A stretch of 64,000 nt of DNA, from assembly GCA_910588535.1 (NCBI GenBank), contig CAJUOO010000002.1, positions 1-64,000 of the forward strand, given 5' to 3'. Every line of letters begins with the position of its first letter. Positions within the stretch are counted from its first letter, which is position 1. The stretch is from an uncultured Lachnospiraceae bacterium (GTDB lineage Bacteria > Bacillota > Clostridia > Lachnospirales > Lachnospiraceae). Positions 8,159-17,281 of the stretch are shown here, piece by piece. Below the pieces are notes generated by a model. The model was given only the letters and a program-made list of their open reading frames with translations. It ran no database searches and was not told the DNA's origin. A program made the position numbers and the translations under genes.

Positions 8159-9862
8159 CTAAACCGTAAATATTCGGATCTTTTCTTCCATCTCCTTTGA
8201 AAGTCTGCTAATTTCCTTGGCCCTGTCAAAGATACCAGCAATCTCCTTATATGCCATCGCAAGCTCTGCCGTGATCTCCTCCACACTAGCAGAGTTCTCC
8301 TCGGATATAGCTGCAGCATTTTGTACAAGCGCCACGGTATCCATTCTTCTTTCCTCCAGCTTCTGTGCCTCTCTTATAATATCCTCCACTCCGCTAACCG
8401 TTTTATAAATGCCCTCTCTGACATTCAAAAATCCTTCTCCAGCTCTTTTGATGTTCTCTCCCTGATTTTCCACCGCTATCTTAATTCCCTCCACTTTACT
8501 CAGAGTGTGGGAGGTATTCGTATTTAGATCAGCAACTATCTCCTTAATCTGTCCTGCTGCCTTATCAGACTGCTCCGAGAGCTGCTGGATCTCTGAGGCA
8601 ACCACCGCAAAGCCTTTGCCGTAATCTCCTGCCCTCGCCGCTTCTATACTTGCATTAAGAGAGAGAAGCTTTGTCTGAGAGGCGATCTCTGTGATAATCT
8701 CCGTGGCTATACCTATCTTTTCCACGGAGGCGTTGGTGCTATTTGTCTGATCAGACAGAAAACCTATCGCCTCTTTGACATCGCTCATCACTTCAACCAT
8801 AGCTCTAAATTGCAATGCTGCCTCCTCTGATACCAGACTCATCTCCTTTGAAATCCGATTGAGTTTTTCCGCCTCTGCTCCATTGTACTCGATAAGCTCT
8901 CCCATCTCTGTCACATTCTGACTTGCCTGCACTGCACCCTCTGCCTGACTGTTACAGCTCTCCGCGATTCCCTGAATCGCGCGCTCCACTTCCTCCATCA
9001 CTTGATGAACATCTTCAGAGATCTTCTCAAGCACCACCGTCTCCTCCGAGACCTCGCCACTCTTTTTCTGAATCCCAAAGATAATCTGGTTTAGCTCATC
9101 TCTAAGTGTCCTAATACTTCCTCCCAGTTCACCGATCTCGTCCTTGCGGCGAAGAATTCTATTCTCCACCTGCACATCCAGATTTCCCTCTGCAATCTCT
9201 CCCAAAAGTCCCATACTTTTTCTTAACAGCACCACTATCCGATTTACCATCACGTACACGATAACCACGGTAAATAAAACCGCAAACACTATCACAAGCA
9301 ATAGCTGCAATCTAACTTTATTGATAATAGATGTGATAGAATGTTGAGGTGTCCCAAGGAAGATCATTCCCACCACTTCCCCTGTCCCTTCCTGATAAAA
9401 TGGATTATAATAAACCACATACTGTGTGCCCAGTATCTCCACATTCTTCTCTTGATAGGAATTTCCCTCATTCAATACTCGCTGCACCACCTCTGGCGCA
9501 GCCTTAGTTCCCGCCTGTCTAACCCCAGCCTGATCTGTAATGGAAGTTAGGATTCTGGTATCTTTCCAGAATATAGACACTTCCATATCTGTGTTTTCTT
9601 TTATATGATCCACAATATTCATAGCCTGCGAAATATTAAATTCCTCACCCTTATACAACTCACCATCTTCATTCAGCCAGTATTGCCCGCTGTGGCCAAT
9701 CTCAAAAATATCTCTCACGGCTAATGTCGTCGCCTGCATCCCCACATATGCTTCATTATAGATTCCGTCTTCAATTCTGTCCGCTGCCACCAAAAACATG
9801 CTAACACCAAGCAAAACTACAGGTAGTAACGACAGTGATAGGATTTTTGCCTTTAATTTCAT
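8159..9862 (-). CDS. Methyl-accepting chemotaxis protein with a single Cache sensor
   Basis: A 567-residue membrane chemoreceptor. A first helix (about 8-26) and a second (about 190-211) flank an extracellular domain of about 160 residues that resembles single-Cache sensors. A HAMP domain and a long coiled-coil signalling domain follow. The receptor tip that contacts CheA and CheW is recognisable (QTKLLSLNASIEAARAGDYG, near 390-412), with the usual GFAVVASEIQQLSEQS after it. The ligand cannot be told from the sequence. No che or flagellar genes are in the window. Confidence 0.92.
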   Translation of the reverse strand: MKLKAKILSLSLLPVVLLGVSMFLVAADRIEDGIYNEAYVGMQATTLAVRDIFEIGHSGQYWLNEDGELYKGEEFNISQAMNIVDHIKENTDMEVSIFWKDTRILTSITDQAGVRQAGTKAAPEVVQRVLNEGNSYQEKNVEILGTQYVVYYNPFYQEGTGEVVGMIFLGTPQHSITSIINKVRLQLLLVIVFAVLFTVVIVYVMVNRIVVLLRKSMGLLGEIAEGNLDVQVENRILRRKDEIGELGGSIRTLRDELNQIIFGIQKKSGEVSEETVVLEKISEDVHQVMEEVERAIQGIAESCNSQAEGAVQASQNVTEMGELIEYNGAEAEKLNRISKEMSLVSEEAALQFRAMVEVMSDVKEAIGFLSDQTNSTNASVEKIGIATEIITEIASQTKLLSLNASIEAARAGDYGKGFAVVASEIQQLSEQSDKAAGQIKEIVADLNTNTSHTLSKVEGIKIAVENQGENIKRAGEGFLNVREGIYKTVSGVEDIIREAQKLEERRMDTVALVQNAAAISEENSASVEEITAELAMAYKEIAGIFDRAKEISRLSKEMEEKIRIFTV

Positions 9863-9966
9863 TGTTTGCTCTGCCTTTCTTTGAAGTTTTTAACTTACAC
9901 TTAGCTATTTTATATTATAGCTCTACCCAGAACAAACCCAGCTATCCTTTTCTTCGCAAAAGATTA

Positions 9967-11268
9967 CTAGAATTTCGCAAATAGCACAATATGAAAAACT
10001 GTGCCCTCACAATAGCAACCCACATTTCCTCCAATCTTGTCAGAAAACGCCAGCACACTCTGCATTCCCAGACCATGATTTTTTCCTTTTTCACTGTTTG
10101 GTAGACCAGTTACCGGATCAAAATATATTTCCTTTTTATATTCATTTCTTAAATGGATTAACAGATGATCGTCTGTACAGTGAACCTCCCCTTCTATGTA
10201 TTGCTTTTCCTTCTCGAAATCCTTCACACACACCTGTGCATTTTCCAAAAGATTGGCAAGAACTGCCGCAAGCTCATATGCATTAACAGGAATATCTTTC
10301 GGTATATTCATATCCAGCCGCACTTCAAGAGCACTGTATTGTGTCTTCTTCAGCAAATTTGATACAATAGCATTGACAATGATGTTGTTACAATATTTTA
10401 TCACCTTATTTTCATCCACCACTGCATGAATATGCTCTGTTATCTTTTTGATCTCATGATATTCACCCTGATCCAGCAGCGAATCAATCATGGCAGAATA
10501 ATGTCTCATATCATGGCGCATAATCTTTAGATTCTGCTCTGATTGCTCGACCAGATAATATTGATTCTCAAGCCCTTTTATATAAGATTCAAATTGTATA
10601 TTCTTCCAATATATTCCACTCCTTCTCTCCTCGCTCTCCACATAGCGAACCACCACCACATAGGACACAAACATGGTGATAATAAAAATAACCACTCCAA
10701 GTATATTATCGGGATTATCATAGAGAGTGCGAGGAAAAAAGGATAGAAATGAGAATCCACAATAAAAAAATATGGGAATCATACATAATTCCCACCAATT
10801 ATTCTCATATTCCTTCTCACAGCATCTCAACCATGGCTCTCTGAGCCTGATATATAAAAATATCAAGATAATCAAATGGATCACAATACTTCCCACAAGT
10901 GAGAAAATTACACTGCCCGTACAAATATAAATAATAGAGGCAGCAATGCTTCCCGCTATCACATAATTCGATGCACTAAGCCCCATAAACACCGTTTTGC
11001 TATCTCTTTTTTTCGCAATCAAAATTACTGTAAACTGCGTCACTACAATCTGAAATACTGTCACCACTACATAACATAGATCATTATCTGGAAAAATATT
11101 CAACTTAATTGGATCAGACACTACTAATATTAAAAAAGAACAGAAACAAAGAATTGCTGTCTTTCGATTTGAAAAGCGATGTGGCAAAAAGAGTGGGATA
11201 AATATCATTAGGAACACATGGCTTATTATATAATAACAATTTTTAAAATATTCCATCCTCACACCCAT
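9967..11268 (-). CDS. AgrC/LytS-type sensor histidine kinase (GHKL)
   Basis: A 433-residue kinase with about six membrane helices in the first 210 residues and a C-terminal GHKL ATPase domain. The phosphoacceptor region is RHDMRHYSAMI, the N-box is ANLLENAQVC, and the G-box is NHGLGMQSVLAF. This architecture is typical of peptide-sensing AgrC-like kinases. It follows a LytTR response regulator (11293-12027) in the same direction, so the pair form one two-component system. Start choice is uncertain: the frame opens at 11268, and an ATG at 11256 is also possible. The signal is unknown. Confidence 0.87.
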   Translation of the reverse strand: MGVRMEYFKNCYYIISHVFLMIFIPLFLPHRFSNRKTAILCFCSFLILVVSDPIKLNIFPDNDLCYVVVTVFQIVVTQFTVILIAKKRDSKTVFMGLSASNYVIAGSIAASIIYICTGSVIFSLVGSIVIHLIILIFLYIRLREPWLRCCEKEYENNWWELCMIPIFFYCGFSFLSFFPRTLYDNPDNILGVVIFIITMFVSYVVVVRYVESEERRSGIYWKNIQFESYIKGLENQYYLVEQSEQNLKIMRHDMRHYSAMIDSLLDQGEYHEIKKITEHIHAVVDENKVIKYCNNIIVNAIVSNLLKKTQYSALEVRLDMNIPKDIPVNAYELAAVLANLLENAQVCVKDFEKEKQYIEGEVHCTDDHLLIHLRNEYKKEIYFDPVTGLPNSEKGKNHGLGMQSVLAFSDKIGGNVGCYCEGTVFHIVLFAKF

Positions 11269-11292
11269 CCATCTGCTCTGGAAAAACTTCCA

Positions 11293-12027
11293 TTATCTAT
11301 ATTCCTCTGACACATATAAAAGATATTCCTTTCTCACTCCGAGCGCCCTCGCTCTGCTGACAGGTATGTTTCTGCCATTTTCCATAATCACGCTGTTCAT
11401 CGTCAATTTCTTTACATAGCTTAGATTAATGATAAATGATTTGTGAACCTGTATAAAGCCTCCATTATTTAGTATCTCCTGAATCTCCTCATCAAAAGAC
11501 CTCCTAATAAAAATACTTTTCACCCTCTCACCACTCATTAAAGAAACCTCCAAATGTCTGGAGGCATTTTCTATATATTCAATTCTGGAATAGGGAATGG
11601 ACATGAAGCCCTCCTTTGTCTTTAACAGATAGACTGGCTCCGTCTTTCTGCTCATATAAGACAAAGCATAATCCATTGCCTCAAAGAATTTTTCCTCCTT
11701 CACTGGCTTGAGCAAATATCTAACGGCATGTACTCCATATGCTTCCATCGCATAATCCTCGGACGAAGTGATATAGATAATAATTATGTCATTGCCTGCC
11801 TTTCTTATTTGATTTCCTATATCAATTCCTGATTTTTCGGACATAATCATATCCAAAATATAGATATCTGCTAACTCCCGTCTCTGTATCTTAGCAAAAA
11901 GCTTTGCTGCATCTGAAAACTTCTCCATCTCAAACTCTACTTTGGGATATATTCTTTTGTATGTCAATAACAGATTCTTGATTATCACTAAATCCTCAAT
12001 ACAATCGTCGCAAATTACTATTTTCAT
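11293..12027 (-). CDS. LytTR-family response regulator (partner of the upstream-membrane kinase)
   Basis: A 244-residue regulator. The receiver domain has the acidic pair at DD (8-9), the phosphoacceptor aspartate in YILDMIMSEKSGIDIG and the lysine in LLKPVKEEKF. The C-terminal LytTR DNA-binding domain follows from about residue 140 (IPYSRIEYIENASRHLEV, then FIQVHKSFIINLSYVKKL). It is separated from its kinase (9967-11268) by about 25 bases. The 400 bases before its start contain a folded element and a copy of the local hairpin repeat, so its mRNA may have a structured leader. Confidence 0.9.
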   Translation of the reverse strand: MKIVICDDCIEDLVIIKNLLLTYKRIYPKVEFEMEKFSDAAKLFAKIQRRELADIYILDMIMSEKSGIDIGNQIRKAGNDIIIIYITSSEDYAMEAYGVHAVRYLLKPVKEEKFFEAMDYALSYMSRKTEPVYLLKTKEGFMSIPYSRIEYIENASRHLEVSLMSGERVKSIFIRRSFDEEIQEILNNGGFIQVHKSFIINLSYVKKLTMNSVIMENGRNIPVSRARALGVRKEYLLYVSEEYR

Positions 12028-12212
12028 TTGTTTATCTGCTACTTTCTTCTATGTTTTTCTATTAAGTATAACATCTTTTTTCAAAAAAGCTATATATTTT
12101 CAATAATTATTTTATTCCATGACATTCTTTCATTATCTAATTTCTACATCCTCATCCTTACCTGAAAAAACATTCACTCACATATTAGACACAGATACAA
12201 TAAAAACAACAC

Positions 12213-12294
12213 AGCCAGCCTGCTATCTCCCTCACAGGCTTTGCACCCGCCATACTTTTCGTTAAGCAGGAGAATGGAAATAGCAGTACTGGCT
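12213..12294. other. Unidentified multi-stem structured element
   Basis: AGCCAG (12213-12218) and CTGCTAT (12220-12226) pair with CTGGCT (12289-12294) and ATAGCAG (12280-12286), giving a 13-bp outer stem with a small bulge. Inside, CTCC (12227-12230) can pair with GGAG (12269-12272), and a further G/C-rich segment surrounds GCTTTGCACCC. On the minus strand the stem is followed by a U-rich run (GTTGTTTTTATT). It could therefore be the terminator of the ABC exporter operon or a leader element of the response regulator. I could not match it to a riboswitch class. Confidence 0.45.
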
Positions 12295-12349
12295 TATTTT
12301 GTTCTCAAAATAGTTTTACAAATTTATTTCAGATAATCATCTTCCATGT

Positions 12350-12400
12350 AACTCCCATCCACCTGCTTTTGCAGACATACAAATCAGGATGTGAAATTTT
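12350..12400. repeat. Dispersed hairpin repeat, degenerate copy
   Basis: The segment AACTCCCATCCACCTGC, then TTTTGCAG, then ATACAAATCAGGATGTGAAA is a diverged copy of the unit repeated at 16951-17145. The left TTTCACA arm is missing here. It lies just downstream of the ABC exporter genes. Confidence 0.75.
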
Positions 12401-12425
12401 AGCATGATTTTTCAATCTAACTCTT

Positions 12426-14246
12426 TTATGCATAGTATTGTGCCTGTGCATTCCACAGCTCGTAGTATTTCCCATTCTCATCTGCTACAAGACTGTCATG
12501 GCTTCCCCTCTGCACCAACCTCCCCTTATCAAAAACTGCTATATCACTGCAAAATCTGCAGGAAGATAACCTGTGGCTGATATACACTGCCGTCTTCTCC
12601 CCAATAATCTCGTTAAATTTGGAATATATCTCATACTCTGCCAGTGGATCCAATGCAGCAGTCGGTTCATCCAGAATAACAAAAGGAGCATCCTTGTACA
12701 GTGCCCTTGCAAGAGCAATTTTCTGCGCCTCACCGCCAGATATTTCCACCCCATCCTTCTCAAAATTCTGATACAGATTTGTGTTCAGCCCCTTCGGCAT
12801 CTCACTTAAGCGGTTTCCCAAGCCTGCCTTTACTAACGCTTTTCTCGCCTTCTCTTTATCATATTCTACACTTGCAGATACATTTTGCCCCAATGTAAAA
12901 GCGAATAGCTTAAAATCCTGAAATACTACAGAGAATATTTTTTTATACTCATTATAGTTGTATTTCCTAATATCAATTCCATTTAATGTGATCATACCCT
13001 CCGTGGGATCATACAGTCTACAAAGAAGCTTGATCATCGTTGTCTTTCCACTTCCGTTCATCCCCACTACAGCAAGTCGTTTTCCTACCACAAATTTAAA
13101 GTTTATATTCTTCAACACATAATTCTCTGTGCCGGGATAGCAAAACGACACATTGTGAAACTCTATCTCATACTGATTGTCATCTCTCTTTTCCACAGGA
13201 AGTGAGCCTTTGTACAAAATATCTTCTATATTCATATATTCCATGGTAGCCTGCTGCCGTCTCGCCACAATAGCATTTTCTGTAAAAGAATAAAAGAGCT
13301 GCGATACAGAATTGGCAAAGCGATATACCGTGGAGGCATATTTTACTACAGAACCCGCTGTCAGCGCCCCTGCCACCGCACGCAGCGCGACAAACACATA
13401 CGCTGTCATCTGTAAAAGACCACTTGCGAGCCCGCCGCCAAAGCCTCTTATACTCTCAGAACGCACAATCTGCTTTTGATAATCTACAGCCTTTTTCTCC
13501 TCTCTGTTCAGATAAGTTTCAACAAGCTTTTGCCCCTTAAAAATACGGATATCCATACCCTGTCTATACATCTGCTGCTTCCACAGAAAATATCCTAACC
13601 ATTTTGTCGTAGAAGTCATACCTGTCAAATATCCCTCCAGCTTCTTCCTCATCTTACTTCCAAAACCACTGTTAAAGATAATGATACTTATAAATAACAA
13701 AAGCACGACCAAAGAAAGTGGATCAGTGAATAGTTCTTTCTCCACTAAAAGAGGCAACAAAATAATTATCGAAAATATAGTGGAAAGCAGTGAGCTGTAC
13801 AACACCGGCAATTGTTCCATAACACTGAGAAAGCCTGCGCCCCAGTTGTTGTCATTTCTCACCCGATTGCGGAGCTCGTTGACAGATGGACTTTCCAGCA
13901 ACTCATAATCCATAGTAAGAGTCCTTATTGCCAAACACTTATCAAAGTTCTTCCAACAGGCAAATCTTCTTGTCTGATATATCTTCTCCATCCACGCTCT
14001 CAATAGTGTAAGCACAAATATCACTCCCACCACAACCGTTGATGTCACAATCAACGTAGACATGCTCTGTCCAAGTGTCAATCCATCCAGCACATAAGCA
14101 GAGAGATAGATCCCGATAAAGGGCAGAACCGCATCAATTATCGTCTCCAAAACAAGCATAATAAAAATCGTGCGATCTAGCTGCCACAACATGCGCTGTA
14201 CTGATATAATCTGCTTTGCAGCCGTTTTCATAATATTTTTATTCAT
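12426..14246 (-). CDS. ABC transporter, fused permease/ATP-binding half (second of a pair)
   Basis: A 606-residue exporter half with about six membrane helices, then an ATPase domain. Visible motifs are Walker A GMNGSGKTT (near 395-403), signature ISGGEAQKIALARAL, Walker B FVILDEPTAALDP and H-loop ISHRLSS. I used the ATG at 14246, because AGGAGG precedes it and the longer frame to 14309 overlaps the upstream gene too far. It overlaps the preceding half-transporter by eight bases, so the two most likely form a heterodimer. The signature here is SGGEA rather than SGGQ. No peptidase domain is present. The cargo is unknown, but the flanking peptide-sensing systems suggest a peptide. Confidence 0.9.
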   Translation of the reverse strand: MNKNIMKTAAKQIISVQRMLWQLDRTIFIMLVLETIIDAVLPFIGIYLSAYVLDGLTLGQSMSTLIVTSTVVVGVIFVLTLLRAWMEKIYQTRRFACWKNFDKCLAIRTLTMDYELLESPSVNELRNRVRNDNNWGAGFLSVMEQLPVLYSSLLSTIFSIIILLPLLVEKELFTDPLSLVVLLLFISIIIFNSGFGSKMRKKLEGYLTGMTSTTKWLGYFLWKQQMYRQGMDIRIFKGQKLVETYLNREEKKAVDYQKQIVRSESIRGFGGGLASGLLQMTAYVFVALRAVAGALTAGSVVKYASTVYRFANSVSQLFYSFTENAIVARRQQATMEYMNIEDILYKGSLPVEKRDDNQYEIEFHNVSFCYPGTENYVLKNINFKFVVGKRLAVVGMNGSGKTTMIKLLCRLYDPTEGMITLNGIDIRKYNYNEYKKIFSVVFQDFKLFAFTLGQNVSASVEYDKEKARKALVKAGLGNRLSEMPKGLNTNLYQNFEKDGVEISGGEAQKIALARALYKDAPFVILDEPTAALDPLAEYEIYSKFNEIIGEKTAVYISHRLSSCRFCSDIAVFDKGRLVQRGSHDSLVADENGKYYELWNAQAQYYA

Positions 14247-16053
14247 TTTGAACTCTCTCCTCCTTATAATACTGACTTTGTATCTCAAACATTTCTGCAT
14301 ATCTGCCATTTTTCTTAAGCAGCTCCTCGTGTGTTCCTACCTCCAAGAGTTTTCCATTTTCCAGAAGAAAAATCTGGTCACAAAATCTGGTGCTTGCCAG
14401 ACGATGCGAGATAAAAATAGCTGTCTTATTTTTGGAAAGCCTGCCAAAAGACTCATACGTCTCACTCTCTGCAATCGGATCAAGCGCTGCTGTAGGCTCA
14501 TCCAAAATTAGTATAGGAGCATCTTTATACAATGCTCTTGACATAAGAAGCTTCTGCTTCTGACCGCCGGACAGCACAACTCCTTCCTCTATGTCGCTTC
14601 CCATTATCTCATGACATCCGTTTGGATACTCCATAATCTTATCATAAAGCCCTGTCTCGTTCAGACATATCTCTACTCTGTTAATATCGGTCTCTCCCAA
14701 TGGCTTAAGAGAAACATTCTCCGCCACAGAAAACGGTGGAATATATATATCCTGAAATACAACAGAGTAAAGGGAAAACAGATCCTCCTTGCGAAAGTGT
14801 CTAATGTCAACCCCTCCAATCCGAATTTCTCCTTTCTGAGGCTTGTAAAAGCCGCACAACAGCTTGGTAATGGTTGTTTTGCCGGCTCCATTTACGCCAA
14901 CTAACGCCATCTTCTCACCCGGCTTAATGGTAAAACTTATATCACAAAGCACCGGCTCACTATCATTCTCATAGCTAAAAGTGACATGAGAAAATTCTAT
15001 GGTCATATCTTTTAGTGAACGAACATCCACAGGCTCCTCTGGATCCGGCGCATTTGTCTGCTCCAAAAATAATCGCATATCACACATTTGGAAATTCGCA
15101 TCATGCAAAAAATTTAGATTTCTCCCAAATCTGCTGACAAATCCAGAAAATTCTGTCACCGCTGCAAAATACAGAACAAAATCCCCTATCGAGATCTCAC
15201 CAGTCATAACAGCCCATATCAGATATCCATATGCAATACCATCCCGCAGAAACAGAGTAAGTCCGCTCACTGCATCTGCCATAAAATATCGATTTCTAAC
15301 TCGCTGACGCCACGCTGTTATGCCATCTTGAATGTTATCCCACATAGTAGAAAACCAGTCTTCCATACCATATAGCCGGATATCCTTTCCAGCCTCAACT
15401 CCATTCATAGCTGTCTGAATATACCACAGCTTATTTTGTAAAACAGCGTTTTCATCCCGGATATTATACTGATACTTTCGTGCATGTTCTGCAGCAAAAT
15501 AATTTATAGATGATAAGACTACCAAGAGTACTACCACTGCTGGATTTAAAAAAGAAATAATACCCGAATAAATCACAAAAGATAACATACATATCGTTAT
15601 ATCAACCATGGCAACCGTCATGCGTGAGACACTAGAATTATCCCCATTCAGCAAAGGATCATAGGCACGCATATATTTTTTCTGCCCTTCTGCCTTTTCA
15701 ATAAAATTATAATCACAGAACATCGACTGCTTAAAAAGCCGAATCTGATAATGACTTCTCATAGAATTATACATCATATATCTGCCCTTCTCTGTCATCT
15801 TCATCAGCCCCATAAGCAATGCGATTGTCAATCCCACTCCTCCAAGCACTATAACTATTCTTCCTGCTTCTGCCTTGGCAAGAACCAGATCCAAGGTAAT
15901 CTTTGGCAAAAGCATGGTCATTACTGGTGAAACTACAGAACATACCACCTGAATCAAAAGATAAACTACCAGAAGTGGATACTGTTTCCACATATCCTTT
16001 AAGAGAAATCTGATATTATTTAGAATACTATAGCTTTGTTTTTTCTTCTTCAT
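14239..16053 (-). CDS. ABC transporter, fused permease/ATP-binding half (first of a pair)
   Basis: A 604-residue exporter half: a cytoplasmic N-terminus, membrane helices up to about residue 300, and an ATPase domain with GVNGAGKTT, the signature LSGGQKQKLLMSRAL, Walker B ILILDEPTAALDP and ISHRLASTRF. It is the upstream partner of 12426-14246, with which it overlaps. The AGGAGG-like site before the second gene lies inside this coding region, which indicates coupled translation. It is preceded by about 115 bases without genes and then a GHKL kinase (16169-16837) in the same direction. Confidence 0.9.
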   Translation of the reverse strand: MKKKKQSYSILNNIRFLLKDMWKQYPLLVVYLLIQVVCSVVSPVMTMLLPKITLDLVLAKAEAGRIVIVLGGVGLTIALLMGLMKMTEKGRYMMYNSMRSHYQIRLFKQSMFCDYNFIEKAEGQKKYMRAYDPLLNGDNSSVSRMTVAMVDITICMLSFVIYSGIISFLNPAVVVLLVVLSSINYFAAEHARKYQYNIRDENAVLQNKLWYIQTAMNGVEAGKDIRLYGMEDWFSTMWDNIQDGITAWRQRVRNRYFMADAVSGLTLFLRDGIAYGYLIWAVMTGEISIGDFVLYFAAVTEFSGFVSRFGRNLNFLHDANFQMCDMRLFLEQTNAPDPEEPVDVRSLKDMTIEFSHVTFSYENDSEPVLCDISFTIKPGEKMALVGVNGAGKTTITKLLCGFYKPQKGEIRIGGVDIRHFRKEDLFSLYSVVFQDIYIPPFSVAENVSLKPLGETDINRVEICLNETGLYDKIMEYPNGCHEIMGSDIEEGVVLSGGQKQKLLMSRALYKDAPILILDEPTAALDPIAESETYESFGRLSKNKTAIFISHRLASTRFCDQIFLLENGKLLEVGTHEELLKKNGRYAEMFEIQSQYYKEERVQNE

Positions 16054-16168
16054 ACCTGTAAGCCTCCTTTTTATCCTACAGCAATATTAGCACAAAAATA
16101 TTCTTTATGTGCCTTTCTGCACGAATGGCAGGCCTACCTGCACGAATAACCATCCATTTTATTTTTTG

Positions 16169-16837
16169 CTACAAAGGCAGCATTACCTCCGTGGCAAAAA
16201 CTCCTTCCTCATTCTGCCGATTGACATATCCTTCATATTTATTCACAATCTTATCAATGCGAATCAGTCCAAAACCATGCGTGCTACTTTGCTTCTGAGA
16301 ACGATAATGGCCATTCTCCTTTATCACTCCTCCGGCTGAGTTCGACACGGACAGATAAAGATGTCCTTTCAACGTACCAATATAGACGCGAATAAAACGC
16401 TCTCCTGTCTTTTGACGCAAACATGCCTCCATAGCATTATCTAAAAGGTTTCCAATTACCACACACAAATCCACCTCAGAAACTGCGAGCGCTTGTGGTA
16501 CAGTCGCCTTTGCATTGACCTCAATATTCTTGGAATTAATTAACGATAGCTTTGAATTTAAAATCGCGTCCACCATTATGTTTCCTGTCTTAATCATAGT
16601 ATCCACAGTGATAAGATCTTTATCCAGAGTACTGAGATAATCTGCCAGCTCCTCTATCTGGCCAAGGGATAGATGCGCCTTCATAGTCTGAATATGATTG
16701 TGATAATCATGCCGCCAGCCACGCATTGTTTTATAGATATTTTGTACTTCATCATAATGGCGAGCTACCAGCTCATTCTGCCATGTGGCAGTGCGCCGAT
16801 CAATCATTCTCCCAAACAACAGCTCAAATAGTTTCAT
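16169..16837 (-). CDS. Short GHKL histidine kinase without membrane helices
   Basis: A 222-residue protein that has only the kinase part of an AgrC-like sensor. The phosphoacceptor region is WRHDYHNHIQTMKAHLSLG, the N-box is IGNLLDNAMEACL and the G-box is STHGFGLIRID. There is no hydrophobic sensor region, unlike the 433-residue kinase at 9967. I used ATG 16837, with GGAGG five bases upstream. It is encoded between a LytTR regulator (17281-17994) and the ABC pair. It may be cytoplasmic, may dock on another membrane protein such as the exporter, or may be the remnant of a longer gene. Confidence 0.82.
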   Translation of the reverse strand: MKLFELLFGRMIDRRTATWQNELVARHYDEVQNIYKTMRGWRHDYHNHIQTMKAHLSLGQIEELADYLSTLDKDLITVDTMIKTGNIMVDAILNSKLSLINSKNIEVNAKATVPQALAVSEVDLCVVIGNLLDNAMEACLRQKTGERFIRVYIGTLKGHLYLSVSNSAGGVIKENGHYRSQKQSSTHGFGLIRIDKIVNKYEGYVNRQNEEGVFATEVMLPL

Positions 16838-16863
16838 CCTAACCTCCATCTAAAATCTATACA

Positions 16864-16889
16864 GAGAATGCCACATTTCAGACATTCTC
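16864..16889. repeat. Small inverted repeat, GAGAATG...CATTCTC
   Basis: GAGAATG and CATTCTC flank a 12-base loop containing ACATTTCAGA. A close relative (AGAATG, GCATTTCAGG, CATTCT) is found at 26796-26819, at the end of the MATE gene. Confidence 0.5.
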
Positions 16890-16950
16890 CAGTGTGGGAC
16901 TTAGAACTTCTTCATAAAGCAGCTCTTGCTGCGAGTGAGTAAAAGGTCTT

Positions 16951-17145
16951 CTCACACTAACTCCCATCTGCCTGCTTTAGCAGGCGTACAAATCAGGATG
17001 TGAAATTTTTTATTTCACACTAGCTCCCATCTGCCTGCTCTAGCGGGCGTACAAATCAGGATGTGAATTTTTTATTTCACACTAGCTCCCATCTGCCTGC
17101 TCTAGCAGGCGTACAAATCAGGATGTGAAATTTTTATTTCACACT
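16951..17145. repeat. Tandem array of three hairpin repeats, period 62-63 bases
   Basis: Three near-identical units begin at the TCACAC sites 16952, 17015 and 17077, and a fourth TCACAC at 17139 closes the array. Each unit reads TTTCACACTAGCTCCCATCT, then the inner hairpin GCCTGC-TCTA-GCAGGC, then GTACAAATCAGGA, then TGTGAAA, which is complementary to the leading TTTCACA. Because the period is 62 as well as 63, the array cannot be an in-frame coding repeat. Single diverged copies are at 12350-12400 and 19796-19867. Confidence 0.9.
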
Positions 17146-17220
17146 GTTCTTCATGTCAAAGCAGTTTACTATAATGACGCGCGTCGAAAATATTAGATTT
17201 CCGACAGCGATCAAGGTATA

Positions 17221-17281
17221 TTTGAGGCTCTGACTCAAATTACTGATTGAAAAATTAATGCATCAGTATGATTTTTCAATC
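17221..17281 (-). terminator. Possible terminator after the second LytTR regulator
   Basis: GATTGAAAAAT (17245-17255) and ATTTTTCAATC (17271-17281) are perfect complements right after the stop codon of the regulator gene. A second small hairpin, TTTGAG/CTCAAA (17221-17239), follows. The stems are AT-rich, so termination strength is doubtful. Confidence 0.45.

Noticed and set aside
12213..12294. Possible cyclic di-GMP-I riboswitch because of GGGTGCAAAGCC on the minus strand
   Set aside because: The 5' half of the aptamer (GGCAAACC-type segment) and the tetraloop receptor are not found, so the match is too partial.
17000..17145. Tandem repeats considered as a CRISPR array
   Set aside because: Units are contiguous without unique spacers, and each contains two hairpins. 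No cas genes are present.
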